Assembly (NCBI RefSeq): GCF_003953935.1
Contig: NZ_RXLQ01000009.1
Location: 277,390 to 341,389, forward strand
Reading direction: 5' to 3'
DNA: 64,000 nucleotides
Origin: Massilia atriviolacea
Lineage (GTDB): Bacteria > Pseudomonadota > Gammaproteobacteria > Burkholderiales > Burkholderiaceae_D
Shown here: positions 42,493 through 50,716 of the stretch, one piece after another
Numbering within the stretch: position 1 is the first letter of the stretch
Layout: each line of letters opens with the position of its first letter
The notes under the pieces: model-generated
Seen by the model: only the letters and a program-made list of their open reading frames with translations
The model's database searches: none
What the model was told of the DNA's origin: nothing
Program-made: the position numbers and the translations under genes

Positions 42493-42816
42493 TTATTTGC
42501 GCGCCGCTTCCTGGATCTTCTCGCCCGCTTCTTCCACCTTCTTGCCGACATTCTCGGTGGCCTGGTCCAGGCCCTTGCTGGCGTCCTGGGTCGCTTCGTC
42601 GATCTTGTTTCCGGTGGCCTTGGCCGCGTCGGTGATCTTCTTGCCGGCTTCCTCGGCCTTGTCGATGTTGGCCTTCAGGTTCTCGCCGACGTTCTCGCCG
42701 GCCTTGTCGAGCTTGGCGCCTGCCTTCTGCGCCGGCCCGATGCCCTGCTCGTCCTTCTGGCAGCCGCCCAGCGCGGCGAGCATCATGGCGCAGACGATGA
42801 GCGATGTGATTTTCAT
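42493..42816 (-). CDS. Small helical lipoprotein (LEA/apolipoprotein-like repeats)
   Basis: Protein of 107 residues with a lipoprotein signal (lipobox LGGC, Cys19) and then almost only charged amphipathic helix with imperfect 11-residue-like repeats (AGKKITDAAKATGNKIDEATQD...). It would be anchored in the envelope. The repeat pattern resembles LEA or YtxH-type stress proteins. Function unknown; single gene, start with a clear signal peptide. Confidence 0.75.
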   Translation of the reverse strand: MKITSLIVCAMMLAALGGCQKDEQGIGPAQKAGAKLDKAGENVGENLKANIDKAEEAGKKITDAAKATGNKIDEATQDASKGLDQATENVGKKVEEAGEKIQEAARK

Positions 42817-42937
42817 GGTTTCCCCCTACGGTTGTTGTTGCCTTATAGCATACACCGGCGCCCGACATTTCGGTTGACAGTTGGGCCACGAGTGCACACA
42901 ATCGCACGACCGTTCGATTTTTTGGAAAGCGCTCGCC

Positions 42938-45190
42938 ATGACCTTGTCCACCCCCGTCCCGACCACCGTTCCCGCCGCCGTCGCGCACCGTATCTGTCCG
43001 TTTTGCGAAGCCTGCTGCGGGCTCGAACTCGATCTCGAAGAAAACAAGGTGGTGCGCATTCGGGGCGACGCCAACGACGTGTTCTCGCGCGGTTTCCTGT
43101 GTCCCAAGGCGATCGGCCTGAAAGACCTGCACGACGATCCGGACCGCCTGCGCACGCCCCTGATCAAGCGCAACGGCGTGTTCGAACCGGCCAGCTGGGA
43201 CGAAGCCTACGCCGAGATCGAACGCCGCCTGCCGCCCGTCATCGCCGCCGGCGGCGCCAACGCCGTGGCCACGGTGCTGGGCAATCCGGTCTCGCACAAA
43301 ATGAGCCTGATGCTGTACTTCCCGCGCCTGGCGCGCGCGCTCGGCACGCGCAATATGTTCTCGGCGTCGAGCGTGGACCAGGTGCCGAAGATGCTGTCGG
43401 TCGGGCTGATGTTCGGCAGCTGGCTGTCGGTGCCGGTGCCGGACATCGAACGCTGCGACTTTTTGCTGGTCCTGGGCGCCAATCCCATGGTGTCGAACGG
43501 CAGCCTGTGGACGGTGCCGGACTTTCGCGGCAAGGCCAAGGCCCTGCGCGCGCGCGGCGGCCAGCTGGTCGTGGTCGATCCGCGCCGCACCGAAACGGCC
43601 GACGTGGCCGACGCCCACCACTTCATCCGCCCCGGTGCCGACGTCTTCTTCCTGCTCGGGATCGCGCACGCGCTGTTCGACGAAAACCTGGTGCGCCTCG
43701 GCCGCCTGGCGGATCACACCGTGGGCCTGGAACAGCTCGAAGCGGCGGTGCGCGAGTACGCGCCCGAGCTGGTGGCGGCGCGCTGCGGCATCGACGCGGC
43801 CACCATGCGCCAGCTGGCGCGCAGCCTGGCCAACACCCCGCGCGCGGCCATCTACGGGCGGATCGGCACCTGCACCCAGCAATTCGGGACCCTGTGTTCG
43901 TGGCTGATCGATGCGATCAACGTGCTGACCGGGCACCTCGACGAAGAAGGCGGCGCCATGTTCCCGAAAGCGGCGGCGTTTTCGGCCAACACGCGCGGCG
44001 CGCCCGGCATCGGGCGCGGCGTGACGACGGGACGCTACCGCTCGCGCGTCTCCGGCGCGGCGGAAGTCTCGGGCGAACTGCCGGTGACCTGCCTGGCCGA
44101 AGAAATCGACACGCCCGGCCCCGGCCAGGTGCGCGCGCTCATCGCGATCGCCGCCAATCCGGTGCTGTCGGCGCCGAACGGGGCGCGCCTGGCCAAGGCG
44201 CTCGACCAGCTCGACTTCATGGTCAGCCTCGATATCTACCTGAACGAAACCTCGCGCCACGCCGACGTGATCCTGCCGGGCGCCTCGCCGCTGGAAGACG
44301 CGCATTACGACGTCACCTTCACCCAGTTCTCGCACCGCAATCACGCGCGTTTCAGCGCGCCGGTGCTGGCGCGCGCGGGCGAGCAGCCGGACGAATGGCA
44401 AAGCATGATGCGCATCGCCGCCATCGCCAAGGGCCTTGGCGCCAGGGCCGACATCGCGGCGCTCGACGACGAACAGATGCAGGAAGACCTGGCGCGCGCG
44501 GCCGGACCGGCGGCGCCCGCGCTGATGGCGGCGCTGGCAGGGCAAAGCGGCGCCGAACGCATGCTCGACCTGGCCCTGCGCAGCGGCCCATACGGCGACC
44601 AGTTCGGCAAACATCCGGACGGCCTGACCCTGGCGCGACTGAAGGCGGCGCCGTCCGGCATCGACCTGGGACCGATGGGCAGGCGCATCCCCGAAGCGCT
44701 GCGCACGCCCTCGGGCAAGATCGAACTGGCGCCGCAGGTGCTGCTCGACGACCTGGCGCGCGCCGCCGCCGACCTGCGCACGCCTGCGCCGGACCTGGTC
44801 ATCGTCGGCCGGCGCCAGCTACGTTCGAACAACAGCTGGATGCACAACCTGCCGGTGCTGGCCAAGGGCGCCTACCGCTGCACGGCGCTGGTCCATCCGG
44901 CCGACGCTGAACGGCTTGGCCTGCTTGACGGCGCGATGGCGCAGATCCGCAACGGCGAGCGCGCGATCGAGGTGCAGGTGGAGCTGTCGGCGCAGATGAT
45001 GCAGGGCGTGGTCAGCCTGCCGCATGGCTGGGGCCACAACCTGGAGGGGACGCAGATGCGGGTGGCGGCCGAACGGCCGGGGGTCAACCTGAATGCGCTG
45101 CTGGACGAAAACCTGCGCGACCCCTTGTCGGGCAATGCGGTGCTGTCGGGGATCGCGATCGAGATGCGGCCGCTGACGGCCGGCGCGTAG
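42938..45190 (+). CDS. Molybdopterin-dependent oxidoreductase
   Basis: Mo/W-bisMGD enzyme of 750 residues, of the formate dehydrogenase/nitrate reductase superfamily. The N-terminal [4Fe-4S] motif is CPFCEACCG followed by FLCPK. Molybdopterin-binding regions follow (GNPVSHKMSLMLYFPRLARALG, VVVDPRRTETADVADAHHFIRPGADVFFLLGI) and a C-terminal MGD-binding domain (about 630-745; SNNSWMHNLPVLAKG). There is no twin-Arg signal, so it is cytoplasmic. It has no electron-transfer partner or chaperone beside it. The substrate is unknown. The ATG at 42938 removes an unlikely extension. Confidence 0.85.
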   Translation: MTLSTPVPTTVPAAVAHRICPFCEACCGLELDLEENKVVRIRGDANDVFSRGFLCPKAIGLKDLHDDPDRLRTPLIKRNGVFEPASWDEAYAEIERRLPPVIAAGGANAVATVLGNPVSHKMSLMLYFPRLARALGTRNMFSASSVDQVPKMLSVGLMFGSWLSVPVPDIERCDFLLVLGANPMVSNGSLWTVPDFRGKAKALRARGGQLVVVDPRRTETADVADAHHFIRPGADVFFLLGIAHALFDENLVRLGRLADHTVGLEQLEAAVREYAPELVAARCGIDAATMRQLARSLANTPRAAIYGRIGTCTQQFGTLCSWLIDAINVLTGHLDEEGGAMFPKAAAFSANTRGAPGIGRGVTTGRYRSRVSGAAEVSGELPVTCLAEEIDTPGPGQVRALIAIAANPVLSAPNGARLAKALDQLDFMVSLDIYLNETSRHADVILPGASPLEDAHYDVTFTQFSHRNHARFSAPVLARAGEQPDEWQSMMRIAAIAKGLGARADIAALDDEQMQEDLARAAGPAAPALMAALAGQSGAERMLDLALRSGPYGDQFGKHPDGLTLARLKAAPSGIDLGPMGRRIPEALRTPSGKIELAPQVLLDDLARAAADLRTPAPDLVIVGRRQLRSNNSWMHNLPVLAKGAYRCTALVHPADAERLGLLDGAMAQIRNGERAIEVQVELSAQMMQGVVSLPHGWGHNLEGTQMRVAAERPGVNLNALLDENLRDPLSGNAVLSGIAIEMRPLTAGA

Positions 45191-45194
45191 ACGT

Positions 45195-45593
45195 TTAGCG
45201 CAGTTCGACCGCGTAGTCGACCGGGGTCTGTTCGACGAAGCGCATGGCTTGCTGATCGCGTTTTCCGCGCGCGACCCTGGCCGCCGCGTCGCCGTTGCGC
45301 GCACGCGCCGTGCTGGCGGCGCTGGCCGTGGCGCTGGCGCGCGTCAGCGTCCAGCGTTCCACGCCGGCCGCCACCTCGTCGTTCTGGCGCGCCGCATCGA
45401 TGCTCCAGTGGCTGGCGCGGTACTGGGCATAGCATTTTTCCCACGCGCGCACCTGGTCGTCGACGCGGCGCGCGGCCTGGCTCGATACCGTTTTATCGGG
45501 AAACTCGGGCGACACGCAGTCGAAGCTGGCAGCTTGTACCGACGCTGCGCCGCAGGCCAGCGCCAGCGATGGAATAATTCTGCTGAGAGCCAT
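45195..45593 (-). CDS. Small secreted protein of unknown function
   Basis: Protein of 132 residues with a clear signal peptide (SRIIPSLALACGAASVQAAS). The mature part has two cysteines (FDCVSPEFPDKT, WEKCYAQYRA), which may form a disulfide, and an Ala/Arg-rich middle (TASAASTARARNGDAAARV). No family recognised. The ATG at 45593 has GGAGA upstream. It ends 4 bp from the convergent oxidoreductase gene. Confidence 0.65.
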   Translation of the reverse strand: MALSRIIPSLALACGAASVQAASFDCVSPEFPDKTVSSQAARRVDDQVRAWEKCYAQYRASHWSIDAARQNDEVAAGVERWTLTRASATASAASTARARNGDAAARVARGKRDQQAMRFVEQTPVDYAVELR

Positions 45594-45723
45594 CGACGTC
45601 TCCGGTGAGGTGGAAAGTGTCGATCCTAGACCAAGTAGCAACATTTCTGCAAGCACTTTGACAATCTTTACAGAAAAGATACATGTCTGACGAGCACATC
45701 GGACTATGCGCCATGCATTGCAT

Positions 45724-46581
45724 TCACATGCAGCGGTCGCTGGTCCAGTCGCGCCCCGCAGCCACGCAGCGCTGCTTTTCCCTGAGCTGGCGGTCGGCGT
45801 ATTTTTTATAGGCGGCGCATTCGCTGCTGCCCTCCACCATGGCGATGCAGGTTTCCAGCTTGTCGGAAGCGGCCTTGTAATTGCCCTGCGCGATGTCGCG
45901 CTCCGCTTCGGCGATCAGGTTGCGCGCCGACTGGCCGGCTTCGCGCTCCGGCGCCGGCGCCGCCGGCTTGACGGGAGCGGCCGGCGTGTCGCGCTTGGGC
46001 GCGGCCTTGGCCTTGGCGGCGCGTGCGCGTTTGCGTTCGCAGGCGCTGGCCGCCGCGTCGATCGAGGAGCGCAGGCGCTCTAGCTGGGCGTCGCCAGCCT
46101 TGTCTTTACGCAGCGCGTCCAGTTCGGCCCTGGCCTGCCTGATATTGCAGTCCTCGGCCTGCAAGGTGGCCTGCTCGATGCGCGCCTCGAATTTTTTCGG
46201 CTCCGGCTTGGCCGTGAACCAGATCCCCGCCAGCACGGCGAGCGCGATCAGCCAGTAGCGCAGGCGGATCGGTTTGCGCAGCGCGGGGCCGGACGGCGCG
46301 GGACGCGGCACGGCCTTGGGCGGCGCGGGCGCGACAGGCGGCGGTGCAGGCGGCGCCTCCTGCACCGGCACCGGTGCGTCGGGCGGCGGCGCGGCCTGCT
46401 CCGCCACCGGCGGCGCCGGCACGGGCGCCTGCACCGGCTCGGTGACGGCGGCGGGCGCCGGGCGCAGCGCGCCTTCGTGCTGCGCGCTGCCGCAGTATGG
46501 ACAAAAATCGACCCGGCGCGGCATCGGCCGCGCGCAGGCGGCGTGGATGCAGCGGTAGATCACTTGGTCTTGCAGATTCAT
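45724..46581 (-). CDS. Zinc-ribbon membrane protein of the tubulin-like operon
   Basis: Protein of 285 residues and last gene of the tubulin-like operon. The N-terminus has a zinc ribbon (CIHAACARPMPRRVDFCPYCG), then a long Pro/Ala linker (about 38-100), one membrane helix (about 112-128; YWLIALAVLAGIWFTA) and a C-terminal helical part with several cysteines (AEDCNIRQARAELDALRKDK, ASACERKRAR, SSECAAYKKYADRQLREKQRCVAAG). The C-terminal part looks like a periplasmic repeat domain. It starts four bases after the tubulin-like stop. Function unknown; context suggests a membrane anchor or adaptor. Confidence 0.7.
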   Translation of the reverse strand: MNLQDQVIYRCIHAACARPMPRRVDFCPYCGSAQHEGALRPAPAAVTEPVQAPVPAPPVAEQAAPPPDAPVPVQEAPPAPPPVAPAPPKAVPRPAPSGPALRKPIRLRYWLIALAVLAGIWFTAKPEPKKFEARIEQATLQAEDCNIRQARAELDALRKDKAGDAQLERLRSSIDAAASACERKRARAAKAKAAPKRDTPAAPVKPAAPAPEREAGQSARNLIAEAERDIAQGNYKAASDKLETCIAMVEGSSECAAYKKYADRQLREKQRCVAAGRDWTSDRCM

Positions 46582-46585
46582 GGCG

Positions 46586-49500
46586 TCAGTCCGGATCGGG
46601 TATCTCGTTGTCGGGGTCCGGGATGGCATCGTCGAAGAGCGCGGCCAGTTCCGGCAGCTCGCCCGCTGTCTTCCACTTGTCGGCCTTGGGATTCCACTGC
46701 ATGTTCCATACCTTGGTTTGCGCCACCACTTCGGCGCGGGCGATGCGCAGCGCGATGTCGTCGAACGAATACGGTCCCTGCTGGGCGCCGCCGATGAACA
46801 GTTTATAGCGTCCGCCCGTCGCCTGCAGCGGCGGCGCCACCGCGCGCGCGGCCAGCGCCTGCGCCGCCTCCTGTTCGCTGGCCAGGTAAGCGGGGCGAAT
46901 GGCGCGCTTGTCGACCGCTCGCTCGACTTCCCACGCATAGGCATCGCTGGCCGATCCGGGCACCGGTTCGGTCCACTGCGCGAGCGAGACGGCGGCGTCG
47001 TCGATATCGCGCGACGACAGCGCCGGATTCATGGCGCGCGCCCGCTTGAACCACTCCTCGTACAGGCGGCGCGCGGTGATGTTCGGCAGCGACGGCGACG
47101 GCAGCTGGGCCCCGGTTTCGTCGACTTCCAGCTTCGGTTCGTAGACGCGCTGCTGGAAGTGGCGCATCAGGGTAGCCAGCATGAGCAGCTGGTGCGGCCC
47201 CAGCGAGGCCAGGCGCTGCCGGACGGCGGCGATGACCTGTTCGCGGTAATACGGCGGCAGGCCGTTGGAGCGGATGGCGAACTCGTTGCCGATCTGGAGC
47301 CACTCGCCGGACCCCGGCTCGACTTCGAACAGATACTGCCCGCGCGGCTGGAACGACGCTTCGCGGTCGGCCAGGTCGCCCTTGCGGCGGATCACGCCGA
47401 GCGCGTTGGCCTGCAAGAACCACTCGTAATCGTCGGCCAGGCGGTTCAGTTCATCCATCGACGGCGAAATCGGATGGCGGAAGCGCGTGGCGTCGAAGTG
47501 CAGGTGGGTCGGAATCTTGGGGTTCTCGATCTGGTACGAGGTGCGCCAGGTCGGCAGGCCGCGCAGCACCGTCATCGGAAAGCCCGACAATTCGATGTAG
47601 CACACGGCCTTGCCGGCGATGCCGGTATTGACCACGGAAACCAGGTCGCCATGGAAGGAGCCGGCCGGCACGGCGGCGCGGATCTCGGCTTCCATCTTGC
47701 GCCAGGCATTCACGTCGCCCACGCCGATGAAGCATTTGAACTGGTCGGCCTTGGGCGTAAACTCGGCGGAAAAGCGCGCGTTCATCCACGGCATGGCGCT
47801 TTTGAGCCACTCGCCGAAGATGCGCTGGCGCTCCTGCGGCGACATGGCGCCGAGCCGTTCGAGCAGCGGGTCGAGCGGTTCGTCGCCGCCCAGTTCTTCC
47901 ACGGTGAGCTGGGTCTGGGCGCGGCGGAACAGTTTGAGCAGCAGGCTGGCGCGCAGCTTGTCGTCGCCCAGTTGCGGGAACAGGCGCGCCGAACCGCCGA
48001 ATTCGAGCAGCACTTCCTCGCTCCAGGCGTGGATGTCGCCGCCCAGGGCCACCGGCTCGGGCAGGACGTCGCTGGCCAGCTTGATGCAGGTCGCGTGTTC
48101 GTGGCGCGCGTCGGCGCGCAGCTGGTCGATGCGCTGGTCGACCGCCCCCAGCATGGCGTGCACGCAGCGGCGTCCTTCCTGGAATTCGCCGGCGATGCCG
48201 CTCCAGACGGGCTGGCCCTGTTCGTCGGTGCTGTGCGGGTCGCCCAGCCAGGCCGACATGGCGCGCATGACTTCGATCGACTGGCCGGCCGCCACCGCCA
48301 GCAGGTGGAAGCGCAGGTAGTCGGCGATGTCGCGCTTGAGGTGGGCCATCACTTCGCGCGCCTGCGCATCCTTGCCGAACAGGCGGCTGGCCGCCTGCGA
48401 CAGGTTGTTGAGCGACTCCTCGACCTGGCGCGTGCGCAGCGCGTCGCGGATGTCGCGATAGCGCTTGCCATTGCGTTCGGCGTTGCCCAGGTCGCGCTGC
48501 AGCAGGCGCGCCTTGATCTGTTCCAGCAGCGAGAGCACGAATTCCAGGCCGCCCTGCTTGCGGTCGTCGAGCAGCGCGTACAACTGCGCGCGCGCGCGGC
48601 CCTTGAGGCGCGTGGTCAGTTCGCTGGTGTGGCGCTTGATGCGGTCTTCGCTGGTTTCGGCCGTGGCGCCGGCTTCGCGGATGGCGTCGCGTTCCAGGTG
48701 CGGCAGCAGCTCGGCCACCTTTTCGCGCCACACGCCAAGGTCGTACGAGGCCATGATGCGGTCCATCTCCAGCTGCACCTTGCTCTCGACCCGCTCCAGC
48801 AAGGAGCGCTGGTCCTTGTCCATCAGCAGCTGGTCGGTCAGCGCGTATTCCTGGAACGGGGTCTGGTCGACCGTGCCCTTCTTAAAATCGGGGAACTCGT
48901 CGAACGGATGCTCGCTCATCGCCATCTGCTCGCGCATGAAGATGTCGCGCTCCTGGTCGCCCGCGCGGCGCGCCGCCACGCCGTCGCTGCCGATCAGTCC
49001 GAAGAACGCCTTGACCATCAGCGCGGCCAGTTCGTAGGCGCGGATATCGTCGCGCAGGCTTTGCTGGGTGTCCAGCACCGCCTGGCCGAAGGCCGAATAC
49101 ACCTTGGAGTAGGACAGGCGCATGTCGCCGAAGCGCTGTTCCGGCACGCGCGGATTGAACGGCCCCAGCTTGTGCTGCTGCTGGTTGACGGCGATCGAGC
49201 GCTTGCGGTTGGCAAAATCGGCCGAGGCAAAGTCTTCGAACAGGGTGTCGGCCACCATCTGGTAGACATCCTTGATGTCGCCCGTCGCCTTGTTGGCCAG
49301 GTTGGCGGTATCGACGAAGTACACGTCGTCGAAGGGCGCGCCCTTGCCGACCAGGTTGTCCGGTTCGGCCCACACGACTCGCGCGTTCATGTCGCGCATC
49401 GTCGTTTCCAGCTCCATCAGGGTGGCGTAGGCATTGGCCTCGGTGCGCTCCTTGTTGGCCTTGGCGAAACCGGACGGCATGAACATGACCAGGTCGACCT

Positions 49501-50200
49501 GGTTGTCGGAGACTTCCTGGCGCGCGATGGCCTTGGAAATCCAGCCAAGGTCGATGGCGCTGCCAGCGCCCGTGCCGCCCGCGCAGGAGGCGATGACGAC
49601 GATGCGGAACTTGGAGGTATCGACCTGCAGGCCGAGGCGCTGGTAGGTTTCCTTGCGCTCGTTGCCGGCATTACTGCTCAAGAAATTCAGCGCGCCCTTG
49701 ATGCGCCCGCGCAGCTTGGGATATTTGTCGTACAGGTACAGGCGCGCCAGCGCGCGGATCTGGCCCGCGCCCTTGGAGGGATCGATCCCGAGCGAGCGCA
49801 GTTTTTTGGGCCGCAGCGGCATCCAGCTTTCGATCAGCGGAAAGCGGGCCAGGCTGTCGTCGGACTCGTGATACTGCGGCAGGTCGATGGTTTCGACCAG
49901 GCGCTCGTCGTCGGCCAGCTTGACCAGTTCGTACCACGGGTCGGTGCGCTGCGATTTTCCTTCGTCGATGATGGCATTGTTATCGAGGTCGAAGTGCAGG
50001 AAGCGCGCCACCGGAAACTGCGCGATCGATTCGACCCGGGTCGGATTGTGGCGGTTCCAGACTTCCGACAGGATGCGGCGGCGAATCCGCAGCATCACTT
50101 CCATGCCGGTGCCGCCGGCGCCGATGAACAGCGTGGGCCGCAGGTCGACCTTCAGTTCAGCCTTGCCGTTGCCGCTGCCGGTGTTGGGAAATTCTGCCAT
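46586..50200 (-). CDS. Tubulin/FtsZ-like protein with C-terminal GYF-type domain
   Basis: Large cytoplasmic protein of 1204 residues. The N-terminal part (to about 430) resembles the tubulin-like family PF13809: a first loop FIGAGGTGMEVM at about 25-36, and the tubulin signature loop SCAGGTGAGSAID at about 205-217, the GTP phosphate-binding glycine loop. The middle (about 430-1110) is mainly helical and not recognised. The last 70 residues are a GYF_2-like module (GGAQQGPYSFDDIALRI...VWNMQWNPKADKWKTAGELPEL), a fold that binds proline-rich peptides. The start is the ATG at 50200; a TTG two codons earlier is possible. GTP binding is likely; polymerisation is inference. It is the core of a five-gene operon. 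Confidence 0.78.
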   Translation of the reverse strand: MAEFPNTGSGNGKAELKVDLRPTLFIGAGGTGMEVMLRIRRRILSEVWNRHNPTRVESIAQFPVARFLHFDLDNNAIIDEGKSQRTDPWYELVKLADDERLVETIDLPQYHESDDSLARFPLIESWMPLRPKKLRSLGIDPSKGAGQIRALARLYLYDKYPKLRGRIKGALNFLSSNAGNERKETYQRLGLQVDTSKFRIVVIASCAGGTGAGSAIDLGWISKAIARQEVSDNQVDLVMFMPSGFAKANKERTEANAYATLMELETTMRDMNARVVWAEPDNLVGKGAPFDDVYFVDTANLANKATGDIKDVYQMVADTLFEDFASADFANRKRSIAVNQQQHKLGPFNPRVPEQRFGDMRLSYSKVYSAFGQAVLDTQQSLRDDIRAYELAALMVKAFFGLIGSDGVAARRAGDQERDIFMREQMAMSEHPFDEFPDFKKGTVDQTPFQEYALTDQLLMDKDQRSLLERVESKVQLEMDRIMASYDLGVWREKVAELLPHLERDAIREAGATAETSEDRIKRHTSELTTRLKGRARAQLYALLDDRKQGGLEFVLSLLEQIKARLLQRDLGNAERNGKRYRDIRDALRTRQVEESLNNLSQAASRLFGKDAQAREVMAHLKRDIADYLRFHLLAVAAGQSIEVMRAMSAWLGDPHSTDEQGQPVWSGIAGEFQEGRRCVHAMLGAVDQRIDQLRADARHEHATCIKLASDVLPEPVALGGDIHAWSEEVLLEFGGSARLFPQLGDDKLRASLLLKLFRRAQTQLTVEELGGDEPLDPLLERLGAMSPQERQRIFGEWLKSAMPWMNARFSAEFTPKADQFKCFIGVGDVNAWRKMEAEIRAAVPAGSFHGDLVSVVNTGIAGKAVCYIELSGFPMTVLRGLPTWRTSYQIENPKIPTHLHFDATRFRHPISPSMDELNRLADDYEWFLQANALGVIRRKGDLADREASFQPRGQYLFEVEPGSGEWLQIGNEFAIRSNGLPPYYREQVIAAVRQRLASLGPHQLLMLATLMRHFQQRVYEPKLEVDETGAQLPSPSLPNITARRLYEEWFKRARAMNPALSSRDIDDAAVSLAQWTEPVPGSASDAYAWEVERAVDKRAIRPAYLASEQEAAQALAARAVAPPLQATGGRYKLFIGGAQQGPYSFDDIALRIARAEVVAQTKVWNMQWNPKADKWKTAGELPELAALFDDAIPDPDNEIPDPD

Positions 50201-50237
50201 AGTCAATCTCTTTCAATCGTTAAATCGGCGGGGCGGA

Positions 50238-50690
50238 TCAGCGCCGGCCCACGAACAGGGCGGCGCCGAGGGCGGCCAGGCCCACCAGCACCAGCGGCGC
50301 GGTGATGGCGAAGGTGAGGAATTTGCTGGCGTTGACGATCGCCAGCACCGCCGCCGCGCTCACGAACGCCAGGCCGACGAACATCAGCCAGCCGGCGCTG
50401 CCGGCGGCGGACGGCGCCACGCGCTTGACCACAAGGTGGTGCACATAGGCGTTACGCACGAAAAAGTACACGATCAGCAGCACCAGGAACACGGCGCCGC
50501 CGATGGCCAGGTCGCGCGAGGACGTATCGGTAACGGGTGCGCCGGCGAGCGGCGCGACTTCGATCGGCGCTTGCGTGGTCACGGCGCCGCCGGCGTCCTT
50601 GGCCGGCTGCGCGGCCGGCGCGCCGCTCTCGCCCGGGAGCTTGAAGCCGGGATCGGCGGAAGGGCTTGCGGGGGCCTGGGTTTTTTGCAT
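50238..50690 (-). CDS. Small three-helix membrane protein of the tubulin-like operon
   Basis: Protein of 150 residues. A soluble N-terminus rich in Pro/Ala (about 1-60; KTQAPASPSADPGFKLPGE) is followed by three membrane helices (IGGAVFLVLLIVYFFV, WLMFVGLAFVSAAAVLAIV, ITAPLVLVGLAALGAALFV). No family recognised. It lies 26 bp after the vWA-like gene and 37 bp before the tubulin-like gene. The proline-rich tail could be a ligand for the GYF domain next door; this is conjecture. Confidence 0.68.
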   Translation of the reverse strand: MQKTQAPASPSADPGFKLPGESGAPAAQPAKDAGGAVTTQAPIEVAPLAGAPVTDTSSRDLAIGGAVFLVLLIVYFFVRNAYVHHLVVKRVAPSAAGSAGWLMFVGLAFVSAAAVLAIVNASKFLTFAITAPLVLVGLAALGAALFVGRR

Positions 50691-50716
50691 GAAGAGGGTC
50701 CTGATAGAGATGAAGT

